Positions 22,757 through 35,022 of a stretch of DNA of 64,000 nt are shown here, one piece after another (position 1 is the first letter of the stretch; the number at the start of each line of letters is the position of its first letter). The stretch lies in contig CM046354.1 in NCBI GenBank assembly GCA_025403435.1, positions 34,437,533 through 34,501,532 of the forward strand, read 5' to 3'. The position numbers and the translations under genes are program-made. The notes under the pieces are model-generated. The model did no database searches and was not told the DNA's origin. It worked only from the letters and a program-made list of their open reading frames with translations. The stretch is from Artocarpus heterophyllus. Its lineage: Eukaryota; Streptophyta; Magnoliopsida; Rosales; Moraceae.

Positions 22757-24759
22757 TGTTAGACATGTATGCCCAAAAGAGTAAAAATGTAATAAGTTTT
22801 TGGAGGCGTATTATACCAAATATTGTCCTTTTTACATTCATATTTGTTGAATGTACGATAAGTAAATCAAAGTCTAAGACTGTCGGTCTAAACCTTTTAA
22901 GAATTAGGCATATGATGGATAGATTATGCAAAATACATGATTCTAAAGGTGACGGTATAAATCATAAGATCCACAATTGAGGAAATAAAGTTGAGCACTT
23001 TATTCATGCAAAGATTGTTATGTTGTCTATATCCCTATCGGGAGATGGTTTGTCTTGGCCATCGAAGGTGGACTCCACAAATAGAAACATTAGCGCATTA
23101 TCATAGGTGACGATGTATTGGATCGGGACATAAAGTGAATTGATTTGGATTAATAATTCTGTCTTAGCAAATCGATTCACTTTAGACAATCATATGTATT
23201 GTATCTTAATCCTGAGATGAATGGCGGACCCGCTGTCTTAACTTATGCCTTTTGTTGTACCAATGGGTGACATCCACATTTTTATATTGGTACACATATC
23301 GGTATGTTGGAGGCATGACTCTTGATAGCGTAGACCTGCTATTCATAAATATGGAATCTATAGCTCCTCTTCAAGAGTAGTTGATATCCTCTTGTTTGCG
23401 TTATCTTGTAATTAAAAAACTAGAGATCTTAACTATTTGGATACATATGTGTAACTGAATGGTATACCATCTTTGGATAGTAAGTTTTCGATAGTGAGAT
23501 AATGGAATATAAGATAAAAATAATCAGGAAGGGAAGACAGAATTTATCCTTCAGCAAATTATAGATAATCCTATGGGGATACGACACATTATGATATGTT
23601 ATGGAGACTTAGCTATACGGCCTTTGTAATTCTATATAGTTCGAGAGTGTAACTCTAAGCTTTTAGTGGAGTGGCATTGGAGATGACAATCATGAAATGT
23701 ATATCTAGGATATTGGGTTTCATAATTATCGGGAGCTTGAACTATATAGATCGATCAGGCTCTCTTTGCTAGCTCATAAAAATTCTGTAACGATACGACG
23801 TGCTTTTTCAGTAATTGGTGACTTGTGTCAAATTATCAGATTGGCTAAAAATTCAATAGGATCAGATAATTCATGCTTGTTTATCAGTTGAATTAATTTT
23901 ATGAAAATTAATTCAAGATAAACTTGATGAATTATGAAGATCATATAATTCATGTCTGTTCATCGGTTACATTAATTTTGAATAAATTAATTCAAGATAA
24001 ACTTGTTGAATTTTCAAGAATATTTATTTTTCTAGAGATTATCTAGATATGACTGTTTTAATTAGATAACTTCTCTATTGGGTTATTTGAATTAAAACTA
24101 AGGCTCTATCACAAGAATCTTGAATGGAAAATAAATATTCCCAAGGATCAATTATTGTAAGTTTGGCAACCCAATCTTCTAGTTCGGCCTTCCAATGGAG
24201 CAAGTTAGGCATACTGTTCTGCCAATTTGGCATGCCTATCTGAGCGATAAATAGATCACGTGTTTTCACGTAGATTTTATCAGATATTGTTCCTGATTTG
24301 ATTTTTATTCAAATTTTTTAGGCTTTATCTGAAAAGGACTAACTCCTTGGCCCAACTTCTATAAAAGGGTTATGAGACTAATCTTTTTTTAAGTCAGTTG
24401 AGAAATCTTGAGTGAGACTCTACTGGTGAGACTTTGAAACTCCTGAAAAGGTTATTGTTCTCAAATGACGAACTATAGTTTTGAGTATTTCTCAATTGGT
24501 TAGAAGGAGATTCACTTGGCAAAAGAGCTATACAAGTAGGACCATACACACATTGGTCGTGGATAGAGAATAGCAAAGAAGGCTAGTTGGTTGAGGCTCT
24601 TTTGGAACGTTACTTCTCTTCATGGATATAAGAGCTTTTTGACAAACAAGGTTAGTAAGATCTAGTTAATTTAAGCATATAGCGTGTCAAACTTGTGTTT
24701 TGAAAAATACTTTGGTGTAAAAATTTTAAAAATTTTGCTGCGTACTGTTTTTTCAACAA
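22757..24759 (+). mobile_element. Copia LTR shared by element A and the next unit
   Basis: It begins TGTTAGACATG after a purine-rich tract (22740-22756), as a 3' LTR would. It ends TTCAACA and is followed at once by a PBS, as a 5' LTR would be. Length is 2003 bp. It has a TATA box TATAAAAGGG at 24360 and a donor-like GTTAGTAAG at 24651. A decayed form of the dyad repeats lies at about 24165-24240. Confidence 0.88.
24360..24369 (+). promoter_or_regulatory. TATA box, copia LTR
   Basis: TATAAAAGGG in a Pro-rich-leader context repeats in the other LTRs of this family (45494 and 54145). It lies about 400 bp before the LTR end and about 290 bp upstream of the donor-like site. Confidence 0.65.
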
Positions 24760-24761
24760 TT

Positions 24762-25277
24762 GGTATCAGAGCGATAGTTTTTTCATAAATTTGCGAGTTT
24801 GTGATCATGCTATATATATAAATTATTTGATCTTGATCTCTTCTATGCTTGAATATTGATTTTTCAGAGAGTTGGGACTCTAAGGTTTCTATATATTTAT
24901 ATGTTGTCATGGATTATATAGTGAACGTTTATTAATTAATTATAGTTGATTGAATTATTATTTAATTCTTCATTAATTAATTAATTTATGCTGGTTATGA
25001 TTCTTTAGATGTTAGAATGTGTATCTAAGTTTTTCATGTAATTATATGGTAGACTATCATCTCCGTCTAGGAATTATTATTTAATTTTAAATTTGCAAGA
25101 ATTTATTAATTAAATAATCATTCAAAGAAGACGGATCTGGAATATGGATGATGACATTCCCTAGGTATTTTCTGAGCCACTAATTTTATATTTTTGAATT
25201 TTTGAAAATAAAATTGAAAAACTGTAGAAAACTATATTTTTTGGAAAAACGTTATTTCTGCTCAGTCGGCATGTCAA
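24762..25277 (+). other. PBS and first ~500 bp of leader of copia unit A'
   Basis: PBS TGGTATCAGAGC at 24762-24773 is followed by family leader sequence up to a dyad copy at 25266-25277, where a new LTR begins. Together with the pol fragment C (from 38405) and the LTR at 52584 this may be one element, A', split by copy B. That is a model, not proved. Confidence 0.7.
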
Positions 25278-26340
25278 TGTTAGACATGTATGCCCTAAGG
25301 AGTAAAAAGGTAATAAGTTTTTGGAGACATTTTTATCAATAAGGAATTTATTTATTGTTTATACACTAAATCTTGTCCTCTTTACATTCATATTTGTTGA
25401 ATGTATGTTAAGCAAACAAAACTCTAAGACTGCGGTCTAAACCTGTAAGAATTGGGCATATGATGGACAGGTTATACGGAAGACACAATTCTTAAGGTGA
25501 TGGTCTAAAACATAAGATCCGCAATCAAGGGAATAAAGTTGGACGCTTTATTCATGTAAAGATTGTTATGTTATCTATATCCATATTGGGAGATGGTTTG
25601 TCTTGACCATCGGAGGAGGACTCCATGAACAGAAACATCGGCACGTTGTCATAGGTGACGATGTGTTGGATCGGGACATAAAGTGAATTGATTTGGATTA
25701 ATAATTCTGTCTCGGCAAATCAATTCACTTTAGACAGTCATTTGGATTGTATCTTAATCCTGAGATGAATAGTGGGCCCGTTGTCTCGACTTGTGTCTTT
25801 TGATGTGCCAAAGGGTGAGACCCACATCTCAATAGTGGTATGCATACCGGTACGTTGGAGGCATGACTCTTGATAGCGTAGACTTGTTATTCATAGATAT
25901 GGAATCCATAGCTCCTCTTTAGGAGTAATGATATCCTCTTATATGCGTTGTCCTGTAATTGAAAACCTGGAGCGCTCAACCATTTGGATACATAGGTGTA
26001 ACCAAATGGTATACTATCTTTAGATGGTAAGTTTTCTAATGGTGAGATAATGGAACGTAAGATAAAAATAATCAGGAAGGTAAGACAGAACTTGTCCTTA
26101 AGCCGATTATGGATAATCCTATAGGGATACGATACACTATGATTTGTCATGGAGACTTAGCTATACAGGCTTTGTAATTCTATGTAGTTCGATAGTGCAA
26201 CTCTAAGCTTTTAGTGGAGTAGCGTTGGAGTTGATAATTATGAAATGTATATCTGGGATATTGGGTTTTCATAATTATCGGGAGCTTGAACTGTATAGGT
26301 TCATTTGGTCCCCTTTGCTAGCTCACAAAATCCAGTAACG
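25278..26340 (+). mobile_element. Copia B 5' LTR, truncated on the right
   Basis: Begins TGTTAGACATGTATGCCC and matches the first ~1060 bp of the family LTR up to AGTAACG. There it jumps to leader sequence (GTTATTAATATATGC). The lost part includes the TATA box, donor, PBS and most of the leader. Four bases, AACG, are shared by both parents at the junction. Confidence 0.85.
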
Positions 26341-26604
26341 GTTATTAATATATGCTGGATCATATGGGTTCTAGATGGCATATATTAATCAGGAGGTGAT
26401 TCGTGTTCCTGATTGAACTTGGCATGACTCCCCTAGGAGGTTGTTGAATTCTAAGTTAGGAATTATCGTTGTAAGGTTGTGATATTTTCAAGGTTTTGAC
26501 ACGTAGACACATTTGTATGTTTTTTACATGATTGTGTTATCTTACTAAATTATTATTATATGCTTGCTTATGTTTGGCATATGATTCTTTATTGTAGATT
26601 AAAA
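26341..26604 (+). other. Copia B leader remnant
   Basis: The last ~260 bp of the family leader, including the acceptor-like TTATTGTAG ending at 26597, just before the gag ATG. Confidence 0.75.
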
Positions 26605-27309
26605 ATGTCTAAAAATGCTTTATCTTCGATACTTGACAAAAACCTATTAACCGGAGAGAATTATAATGATTGGAAATGAAACCTGGATATCGTCCTCTCC
26701 TTTGAGAAACTGAAATTTGTGCTGACAACCCCTTGCCCTCTCGAGCCTACGGGAGACTCCACTAATGAGCAATTCCAAGCGTACGATCGCTAGAAAAATG
26801 CAAATGATCAAGCCTGCTGCTCTGTTATGGCTAGCATGAATAATGTGCTGCAGACTCGGCATGAGGATTATGAGACTGCTAAGCAGGTCTTGGATAATCT
26901 AGAAGACATGTTTGGAGGCCAGGCCATAACAAAGAGGTATGAGGTGCTTCGAAAACTCTTAAACAGTAAATAGAGACCAGGGACGTCTGTAAAGGAGTAC
27001 ATGATGTTGGTCATAGCTTACCTTGCTGAGGTTTAAACCAATAGAGCTGACATCAATGTTGAAACTCAGATGACTATGGTCTTTGGGACTCTGTCAAAGG
27101 AATTTATTCTGTTTAGAGCTACTTTTAATTTGGGCAATAGGCGGGATATGACCTTAACAGAATTGATGAAACAGTTACAGGAATTCAAACTGCTTCTGGT
27201 TCTAATCCCAACTCTAGGGATGGAAAAAAACAACGGGCCAAAAATGGGAAGTCTTCTATTCCTGCTAGCACCAAGAGCAAGAAAAAGAAGAAGAAGAACC
27301 CGAAGAAAC
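26605..27309 (+). pseudogene. Copia B gag, first part (split by gypsy D1)
   Basis: Starts MSKNALSSILDKN and continues through the gag domain (DMFGGQAITK, LTELMKQLQ) to the Lys-rich tract before the zinc knuckle. There the gypsy element D1 interrupts it. There are several stops, for example after TYW at 26679 and near 26794. The frame resumes at 35023. The last five bases, GAAAC, are the target duplication of D1. Confidence 0.9.
27305..27309. repeat. TSD GAAAC, left (gypsy D1)
   Basis: Exact match to 35018-35022 on the other side of D1. Removing D1 plus one copy rejoins the copia gag frame across the zinc knuckle. Confidence 0.95.
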
Positions 27310-28793
27310 TATCACACCCCGGAGTACAGGAGGTGACGTGGTGGATTATTTAAATTAATTAAAAGAGAATTTAATTAAAAATCAAGGATTTAGGTAATAA
27401 AATATGAGGTTTTCAAAGCATCACTTTATGAAAGAGTTCATGTACATTAAGCAATTGAAATCATTAAACGAATAATAATAAAATAATAAAATCGCGAGTA
27501 CAGGTCCCACAGACCCACAACTTGTGCACACACATGGTACTGACAATATCATAAATACAATCACAGTCCAAGTACAAATAAAGTTAAGATCTTACATGCC
27601 TTGATTTAAATAATACAAATTAAGCTACTAGTCCCTCTACGGCTCCTGTGTTTCTTGTCTGAAGATTCCTCTCCAAACCTAAATGGAAAACCACCTAGAG
27701 GGGGGAAATTTAAAACAAATAAAACGTGAGCGAAAGGCTCAGTAGGACTATGTTTTATAAAATAATTTAATTTAAAGAAACAGATCATTATTCAGGAGTT
27801 ATTTAAAAGAAACCTTAAATAAATTAATAAATAAATTTGAGTAAAACCATTCTTACCCAGAACAGTTTATCCGTATAACCAATAATATCATTTTCCTTTC
27901 CTAGGCAAACCATAACAGTATCACCACCGTAGTGGCCCAGCTGGGTTTCGGGACCTACCCTTAAGGTCGATCGCTATACGACCCGATCTCTGATATGGCA
28001 TCATGCCTATATGTTCATTATCATCATCATTCAAACCCAATTACCGAGTGTTGTCATTTACATTCATTATGAAGTTCATTTCAGTTCACGGTATATTAGA
28101 ATATAACTGATAAATTCATTTTTCAAACAACCGTTGAAAACATTTTAATAGAAATCCTTTTCAAAGCCAAATCATTTCAAAACCAGGCTACCAAAGAAAT
28201 GGGGTAGAAGTCCTACCTCAATACTCGTGCCGGTGCCCCACATCGTAATCCCGGTCTGCTATACATTAGCTTCGCAAAACCACAAACGATCCTCGAATCG
28301 AAGCTTCAATCTGCGTTCTCGGTTGCCAAACCACGTCCCCGAGCTTTCTCCTTGCTAACTCGAAGCTTGGATTCGAATTTGATTTCAAAAATTTTGAGAG
28401 AGAACTTGAGGGAGAGATGAGAAACCGAGAGGGAGAGTGAGAGAGTCTCACGGGTAGAGAAGAGAGAGAGAGAGAAATCTGAGAGTGTGAGGAGAGAGGA
28501 GGAAGAGAGAGAATAAATAGAGAAAATTGGTGGGCGGTTTTACTGTGCAAAAACCATGTACCGCCCACGGTTTTGTAAAACGGAATATTTTTAACATTTT
28601 ACAAATTGTTATGTTTTAAAACTCAAAACATCATTTTAAAACAATGAGAAATCATTTGAATTCATCAAATTAACAAAACAACCAAAAATTCAAAATCCAA
28701 CCCAATAATCAAATTAATGTTGAAACATTAATTATGACACACTAATTCATCATTTATATTACATTATCATTAAACAAATTTCGGGGCGTTACA
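27310..28793 (-). mobile_element. Gypsy D1 3' LTR
   Basis: 1484 bp. On the plus strand it begins TATCACACC (family TGTTACACC) and ends GGCGTTACA. In the minus direction a TATTTAT box near 28511-28518 is followed by a CT-rich leader (plus-strand GAGAGA tracts at 28395-28510). The position matching the E intron is 28290-28292, where no extra segment is present. Confidence 0.93.
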
Positions 28794-28808
28794 ACTCTCC
28801 ACCCCTAA
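28794..28808 (-). other. Polypurine tract, gypsy D1
   Basis: On the minus strand a TTTAGGGGTGGAGAGT-like purine-rich stretch lies immediately before the 3' LTR. Confidence 0.85.
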
Positions 28809-28841
28809 AAGAAATTTCGCCCTCGAAATTTACATCTCATT

Positions 28842-31800
28842 TTAGAAACAAAACAAATGCAGATACAATTCCCGCATACTCGACTCTAGTTCCCAAGTGG
28901 CTTCATTAACCCCATGATGCTGCCACACGACCTTTACCAACGGTATCTAACGACGATGCAAACTAATCACCTTTCGGTCGATAATCTGAATCGGCACTTC
29001 TTTGTACGTCGTATCCTCCTGAATCTGCACATCACGAAATGAAACTATCTTACCCGGCTCAGGCGGACTCTTCCTAAGCATCGACACATGAAACACATCG
29101 TGAACATGAGAAAGTTTGGGCGGAAGATCAAGCCGATGAGCGACCATACCAACACGCTGAGTGATCTCAAACGGCCCAATATACCTCGGCGCGAGCTTCC
29201 CACTCACTCCGAACCGCATAGTTCCCTTACGAGGCGATACCCTCAAGAGAACAAAATCTCCAACCGCAAACTCTAAGGGTCTACGTCTCCTATCTGCGTA
29301 GCTCTTCTGTCGACACTGAGCTACCCTCAATCGATCTCGAATCACCGCGACTTTCTCGTTGCTATCACGGATCTCATCCGGCCCAAGAATAACCCTATTT
29401 TCTGGCTCGGCCCAACACACAGGTGACCGACACGGTCGCCCATACAACGCCTCAAACGGTGCCATACCAATACTCACCTGATAGCTATTGTTGTATGCAA
29501 ACTCCACTAGATGCAAACATTGCTTCTAATTCCTGCCGAAGTTCAACGCACAGGCACGTAACATATCCTCGAGAATCTGAACAACCTGCTCAGACTGCCC
29601 ATCAGTCTGAGGATACAATGTCGTACTGAAGTTCAAATCTGTACCTAAAGCCTCCTGAAAACTCCTCTAGTACTTAGCATTAAACCTGGTGTCTCGATTA
29701 GAGGTGATGGACAAAGGAACTCCATGCAACCTCACAATGTTCTGCAGATACAGATCCCCAAGAATCTTCCTCAAACACGTCGACCTAAATGGAATGAAAT
29801 GCGCCAATTTCATCAACCGGTCGACCACGACCCAAACTGCATCATGCCGCTGCTCCGTCCTTGGTAAACCTATGAGAAAATCCATCGTTACATGCTCTCA
29901 TTTCCACCCTGGAATAGGAAGCGGCTGAAGCTGACCTACAGGCTTCTGATGCTCGGCTTTCACCTGAGCACACGTCAAACACTTGGCCACGTACTCTCGA
30001 ACATCTTTCTTCATGCCTCTCCACCAATACTGCCTCTTCAAATCGTGATACATCTTTGTGCTCCCTGGATGAATAGCAAACTGAGACCTATGAGCTTCGT
30101 CCAAAACGGCTTTCGTCACCTCGGCAATAGCTGGAACTGCAAGACGCTCCCAGAAATACAACGATTCATCTGCATGCATGCTCTATTCTTCAAACTGCTT
30201 CCCGTTTTGAATCCGCGACCAAATCCTCTGCAAATGCTGATCCTGCTACTAACTTTGCTTCACCATCCGAACAAGAGCTGGGGTCGCTTACACATGATAT
30301 ACCGAAACTCGATCACAGTCTTCATGATACCGTAGCCTATACTCGCTCACTGTCGCATCCCTACTCCAGTCCTTAAAAGCCAAACAAGCGAGAATCCCTA
30401 AAGACTTCCTGCTAAGCGCATCCGCGACCACATTAGCTTTCCCGGGATGATACTGCAACGCAAAATCATAATCCTTCATATACTCTATCCATCTACGCTG
30501 CCTCAAATTAAGATCCCTCTGAGTGAACAAATACCTCAAACTCTTGTGATCGGAGAAGACCTGAAATGACGCTCCATACAAATAACACCTCCAAATCTTC
30601 AGCATGTGAATCACCGCTGCGAGCTCTAAATCATGAGTAGGATAATTCCGCTCGTGAGGTCATAGCTGTCTCAATCCGTACGCAACCACACGTCCATGCT
30701 GCATCAACACGCATCCAAGTCCGCGCCCTGAAGCATCCGCATAAACCTCATACGGCTCGTCACTGCTAGGAATAACTAACATTGGAGCTGAAGTCAATCA
30801 GTTCTTCAATTCCTGAAAAGCAAGCTCACAATCTTCATCCCACTCAAACCTGACATTTTTCTTGATCAATCTCTTCAACGGAGCTGCAATCTTTGAAAAA
30901 TCCTTTACAAATATTCTGTAATAACCTGCAAGACCCAAGAAGCTGCGAATCTCCGCTACATTTCTTGGTCGTTCCCACTCCAATATAGCTTCAATCTTGG
31001 ACGGATCCACCAAAATACCATGCTCCGAGATAACATGACCTAGAAACTTGACCTCAGTCAACCAAAACTTGCACTTTTCCCTCTTAGCATACAACTGGTG
31101 CTCCCGTAGAGTCTGAAGCACGATCCGAAGATGCTGCTCATGCTCCTCCCAAGTCTTAGAATACACAAGAATATCATTGATGAACACGATCATGAACTGA
31201 TCCAGATACGGGCTAAATATCCTGTTCATCAAATCCATGAAAGCTGCTGGAGCATTCGTCAACCCAAACGACATAACCAGAAACTCAAAGTGCCCATACC
31301 GAGTCCTAAAAGTTGTCTTGGGAATATCCTCTTCCTTAATCCTGAGCTGATGATAACTCGACCGTAAATCAATCTTTGAGAAGTACCGCGAACCTCCCAA
31401 CTGATCAAACAACTCGTCAATCCTAGGCAAGGGATCCTTGTTCTTCACCGTAACACGATTCAGCTGCCGATAATCCACACACAACCTGAGAGTCCCATCA
31501 TGCTTCTTAGCAAACAAAACTGGTGCTCCCCACGGAGATGTGCTATTCTGAATATACCCTTTATCAGCAAGCTCCTGAAGTTGCTTCCTCAATTCTTTCA
31601 TTTTTGCCGGCGCCATCCGATAAGGTGCCGTAGAAATCGGTGCTATTCCCAGAAACAACTCGATACCAAACTCAATCTCCCAATGCGGTGGTAATCCTGG
31701 TAATTCTTCGGGGAAGACATCCTCAAACTCATCAACCACCGGAATTGCTACACTGCCTCTCAAAGCATAGGGCTCGCAATCTAGATTGGCAAGAAAAGCA

Positions 31801-33448
31801 TAACACCCTAGATTCGTTCGCCCTCCTAGACATGACTTCATGAGACGCTCACTCATGAACCAATCACCACCACCCTGGTAAGTGATCATCGTCCCCCTAT
31901 CAGACACTACGGTCACTCTCCTAAGTTGGCAGTCCACGACTGCATTATACTTGGACAACCAGTCCATCCCTAGAATCACATCGTAGGAGCTCATGGGGAG
32001 TATAATCAAATCACTTTTGCAAATCTCATCCCCAATCTTTATTTTACAAGATTTACACATGCAATTTACACACACCCGCCCCAAGGGAGAAGTTATAATT
32101 AGGGTTTCATTAAACTCTTCTATTTCTAATCCTAAGGCATGTACAAAAGAACTTGAAATGAGAGAATGAGAGGCACCGGTATCAAATAAAATGCGAGCTA
32201 AAGATCTGGAAACCAAGATCGTACCATCGACAACCGCGTTACCAACATGAGAATCTGAACCTCCAGATGCCATCGCATGAACCTGCACTGGAGCCTTTCC
32301 TTTCCCTCTACCGACATTGCTGGGTCCTAGATTACTCTATCGATGCTGCTGAGATGGAGACGACTACACACTACCTGTACTCGATGCTCGATACTGAGGG
32401 ACACTGCGCTAGAAATGCTACGGTTGCTGCCCCTGTGCCGGATATGAGAACTGCTGAGGAGAAAACTAGGGATACTGCAACTGCGGGTACTGCTGAGGAG
32501 GAGGTAGGGTCTGAGCCTGAGACTGACGACTGACATCCTCCTCGGTCTGAGATCCAAGATGAGCACTCCTGATTGGGCAATTCCTCTTGATGTGTCCAGG
32601 CTGCTGACAGAAATGACAATGGAAGCTGTAGGGATTGCTGCACCCGCTGCCAGACGAACTGCTGCTACTACTGTTTGTGCCACCTTGCTTGCCCTTCCTC
32701 AGAGCTGGACGACTACTACTGCTCTTCCTATCGCTCCTCTGCGGTCCTCCTAAAGCCTTGGCTCAGTCCTCATGATACTGCACATAATCATTCTCCACGG
32801 AGATCACCGACGACACAAGCTCTCCAAAATTCCTAAGCCGTAGAGCAACCAACTGTCGCCGAATAGGAGCCTTGAGCCCTTCATGAAACTTAATACACTT
32901 CTCACGCTCCGACGCCACAGCTGATGGAGCAAACCTAGCCAACTCATTAAACCTTGCCTCATACTCCCGAACTGACAGATCACCCCGCTGCAACCTGTAG
33001 AACTCAGCTGCCTTCTGATCTCTATACCCCTGTAGAAAATATCGATCATAGAATAGCTCCTCGAACCTGTCCTAACTGATATCACCACCGCGCTCCAGAC
33101 GCTTATCCTGTTTCCACCAAGTGTTAGCGCCACCCTCGAGCTTATACGCAGCAAACTCCACACGATACTCCTCAGGCACACCAAGGGTATCCAAATGCTT
33201 CAAGATTGAATCCAGCCAATACTCTGCTAACTGCGGATCCCCATTACCATCAAAAGTCAAAATAGACACCCGTTGAAATTCCTTAAAGTATGCATGCCGA
33301 CTACCAACATCAGAATCTTCCGGTCTAGCCCTGGCTGCCATCTGCCAGAAAGCTGCAAACATAGACCTCATCATGCCCTCATCATTTCCGAACTCGACAT
33401 CAGCTGTCGAACGACGTCTAGGTGCAATTCTCTCACTTCTGAAAACAA
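28842..33448 (-). pseudogene. Gypsy D1 gag-pol polyprotein, decayed
   Basis: Read from right to left. Gag at ~32763-33448 contains LTFDGNGDPQLAEYWLD and REYEARFNELARFAP. The zinc knuckle CHFCQQPGHIKRNC is at about 32600-32650. The protease at ~32183 has [12 protein letters not shown] long open piece (30798-32288) carries protease and reverse transcriptase. The reverse transcriptase catalytic box at 31173-31184 reads FIND instead of the F(I/V)DD type, so one metal-binding Asp is lost. RNase H (30288-30614) is followed by an integrase with an HHCC-type finger and the MDFLIGLPR, NRDTRF and DGQSEQ motifs (~29520-30180). The end is a chromodomain-like segment (VVWQHHGVNEATWE, ~28860-29000). At least ten stops break the frame. 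There is no clear single ATG. Confidence 0.92.
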
Positions 33449-33518
33449 AATTTGGACTGTCAGAGGTATTTCATTGTCAAACCTATGTGTTTAAAATTCC
33501 CAAGGTTCATAACCTTGA

Positions 33519-33530
33519 GCTCTGATACCA
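33519..33530 (-). other. Primer-binding site, gypsy D1
   Basis: TGGTATCAGAGC on the minus strand, three bases inside the 5' LTR end at 33534. Confidence 0.92.
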
Positions 33531-33533
33531 TTC

Positions 33534-35017
33534 TGTTACACCCCAGAGTACGGGAGGTGATGTGGCAGATTATTTAAATTAATTAAAAGAGAATTTAATT
33601 AAAAATCAAGGATTTAGGTAATCAAATATGAGGTTTTCAAAACATCACTTTATGAAAGAGTTCATGTACATTAAGCAATTGAAATCATTAAACGAATAAT
33701 AATAAAACAATAAAATCGTGAGTATGGGTCCCACAGACCCATAACTTGTGCACACACATGGTACTGACAATGTCATAAATACAATCACAGTCCAAGTACA
33801 AATAAAGTTAAGATCTTACATGCCTTGAATTAAATAATACAAATTAAGCTACTAGTCCCTCTACGGCTCTTGTGTCTTGTCCGAAGATTCCTCTCCAAAC
33901 CTAAATGGAAAATCACCAAGAGGGGGGAAATTTAAAACAAATAAAACGTGAGCGAAAGGCTCAGTAGCACTATGTTTTATAAAATAATTTAATTTAAAGA
34001 AACAGATCATTATTCAGGAGTTATTTAAAAGAAGCCTTAAATAAATAAATAAATAAATTTGAGTAAAACCATTCTTACCCAGAACAGTTTATCCGTATAA
34101 CCAATAATATCATTTTCCTTTCCTAGGCAAACCATAATAGTATCACCACCGTAGTGGCCCAGTTGGGTTTCGGGACCTGCCCCCAAGGTCGATCGCTACA
34201 CGACCCAATCTCTGATATGGCATCATGCCTATATGTTCATTATCATCATCATTCAAACCCAATTATCGAGTGTTGTCATTTACATTCATTATGAAGTTCA
34301 TTTCAGTTCACGGTATATTAGAATATAACCGATAAATTCATTTTTCAAACAACCGTTGAAAACATTTTAATAGAAATCCTTTTCAAAGCCAAATCATTTC
34401 AAAACCAGGCTACCAAAGAAATGGGGTAGAAGTCCTACCTCAATACTCGTGCCAATGCCCCACACTATAATCCCGGTCCGCTATACGTTAGCTCCGTGGA
34501 ACAACGAACGATCCTCAAATTGAAGCTTCAATCCATGTTCTTGATTGCCGAACCACGTCCCCGAGCTTCCTCCTTGCTAACCCGAAGCTTGGATTCAAAT
34601 TTGATTTCAAAAATTTTGAGAGAGAACTTGAGGGAGAGATGAGAAACCGAGAGGGAGAGTGAGAGAGTCTCACGGGCAGAGAAGAGAGAGAGAGAGAGAA
34701 ATCTGAGAGTGTGAGGAGAGAGGAGGAAGAGAGAGAATAAATAGAGAAAATCGATGGGCGGTTTTACTATGCGAAAACCATGTGCCGCCCACGGTTTTGT
34801 AAAACGGAATATTTTTAACATTTTACAAATTATTATGTTTTAAAACTCAAAACATCATTTTAAAACAATGAGAAATCATTTGAATTCATCAAATTAACAA
34901 AACAACCAAAAATTCAAAATCCAACCCAATAATCAAATTAATGTTGAAACATTAATTATGGCACACTAATTCATCATGTATATTACATTATCATTAAACA
35001 AATTTCAGGGCATTACA
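33534..35017 (-). mobile_element. Gypsy D1 5' LTR
   Basis: 1484 bp, the same length as the 3' LTR, with scattered C/T and G/A differences typical of methylated DNA decay. It contains the same GA-rich tract (34617-34740) and no intron-like segment at about 34515. Confidence 0.93.
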
Positions 35018-35022
35018 GAAAC
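35018..35022. repeat. TSD GAAAC, right (gypsy D1)
   Basis: Exact copy of 27305-27309. Confidence 0.95.

Larger units (their letters stand above)
15944..24759 (+). mobile_element. Copia element A (LTR-internal-LTR)
   Basis: LTR 15944-17298, PBS, leader, decayed gag-pol and LTR 22757-24759. No matching 5-bp duplication was found: AGAGA lies before 15944, while PBS sequence instead of genomic DNA follows 24759. The right LTR therefore serves as the 5' LTR of the next unit. Its left edge truncates the CACTA transposase. Confidence 0.85.
27310..35017 (-). mobile_element. Tekay/Del-like Ty3/gypsy chromovirus D1, full length
   Basis: A 7708-bp element inserted in reverse into copia B gag. LTRs of 1484 bp each, PBS at 33519-33530, PPT at 28794-28808 and TSD GAAAC. 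The gag-pol order is gag, zinc knuckle, protease, reverse transcriptase, RNase H, integrase, C-terminal chromodomain-like segment. That order and the IVRLHGVP, GRPCRSPVCW and PRYIGPFEI style of sequence fit the Tekay/Del chromovirus lineage. Element E at 60747 is a close relative. Confidence 0.93.

Noticed and set aside
28266..28568. 100-codon minus-strand frame in the D1 LTR (also 34528-34821 and 62497-62781), Ser/Leu-rich
   Set aside because: It comes from the CT-rich leader of the LTR, has low complexity, and sits across TATA and leader. No protein family is suggested.
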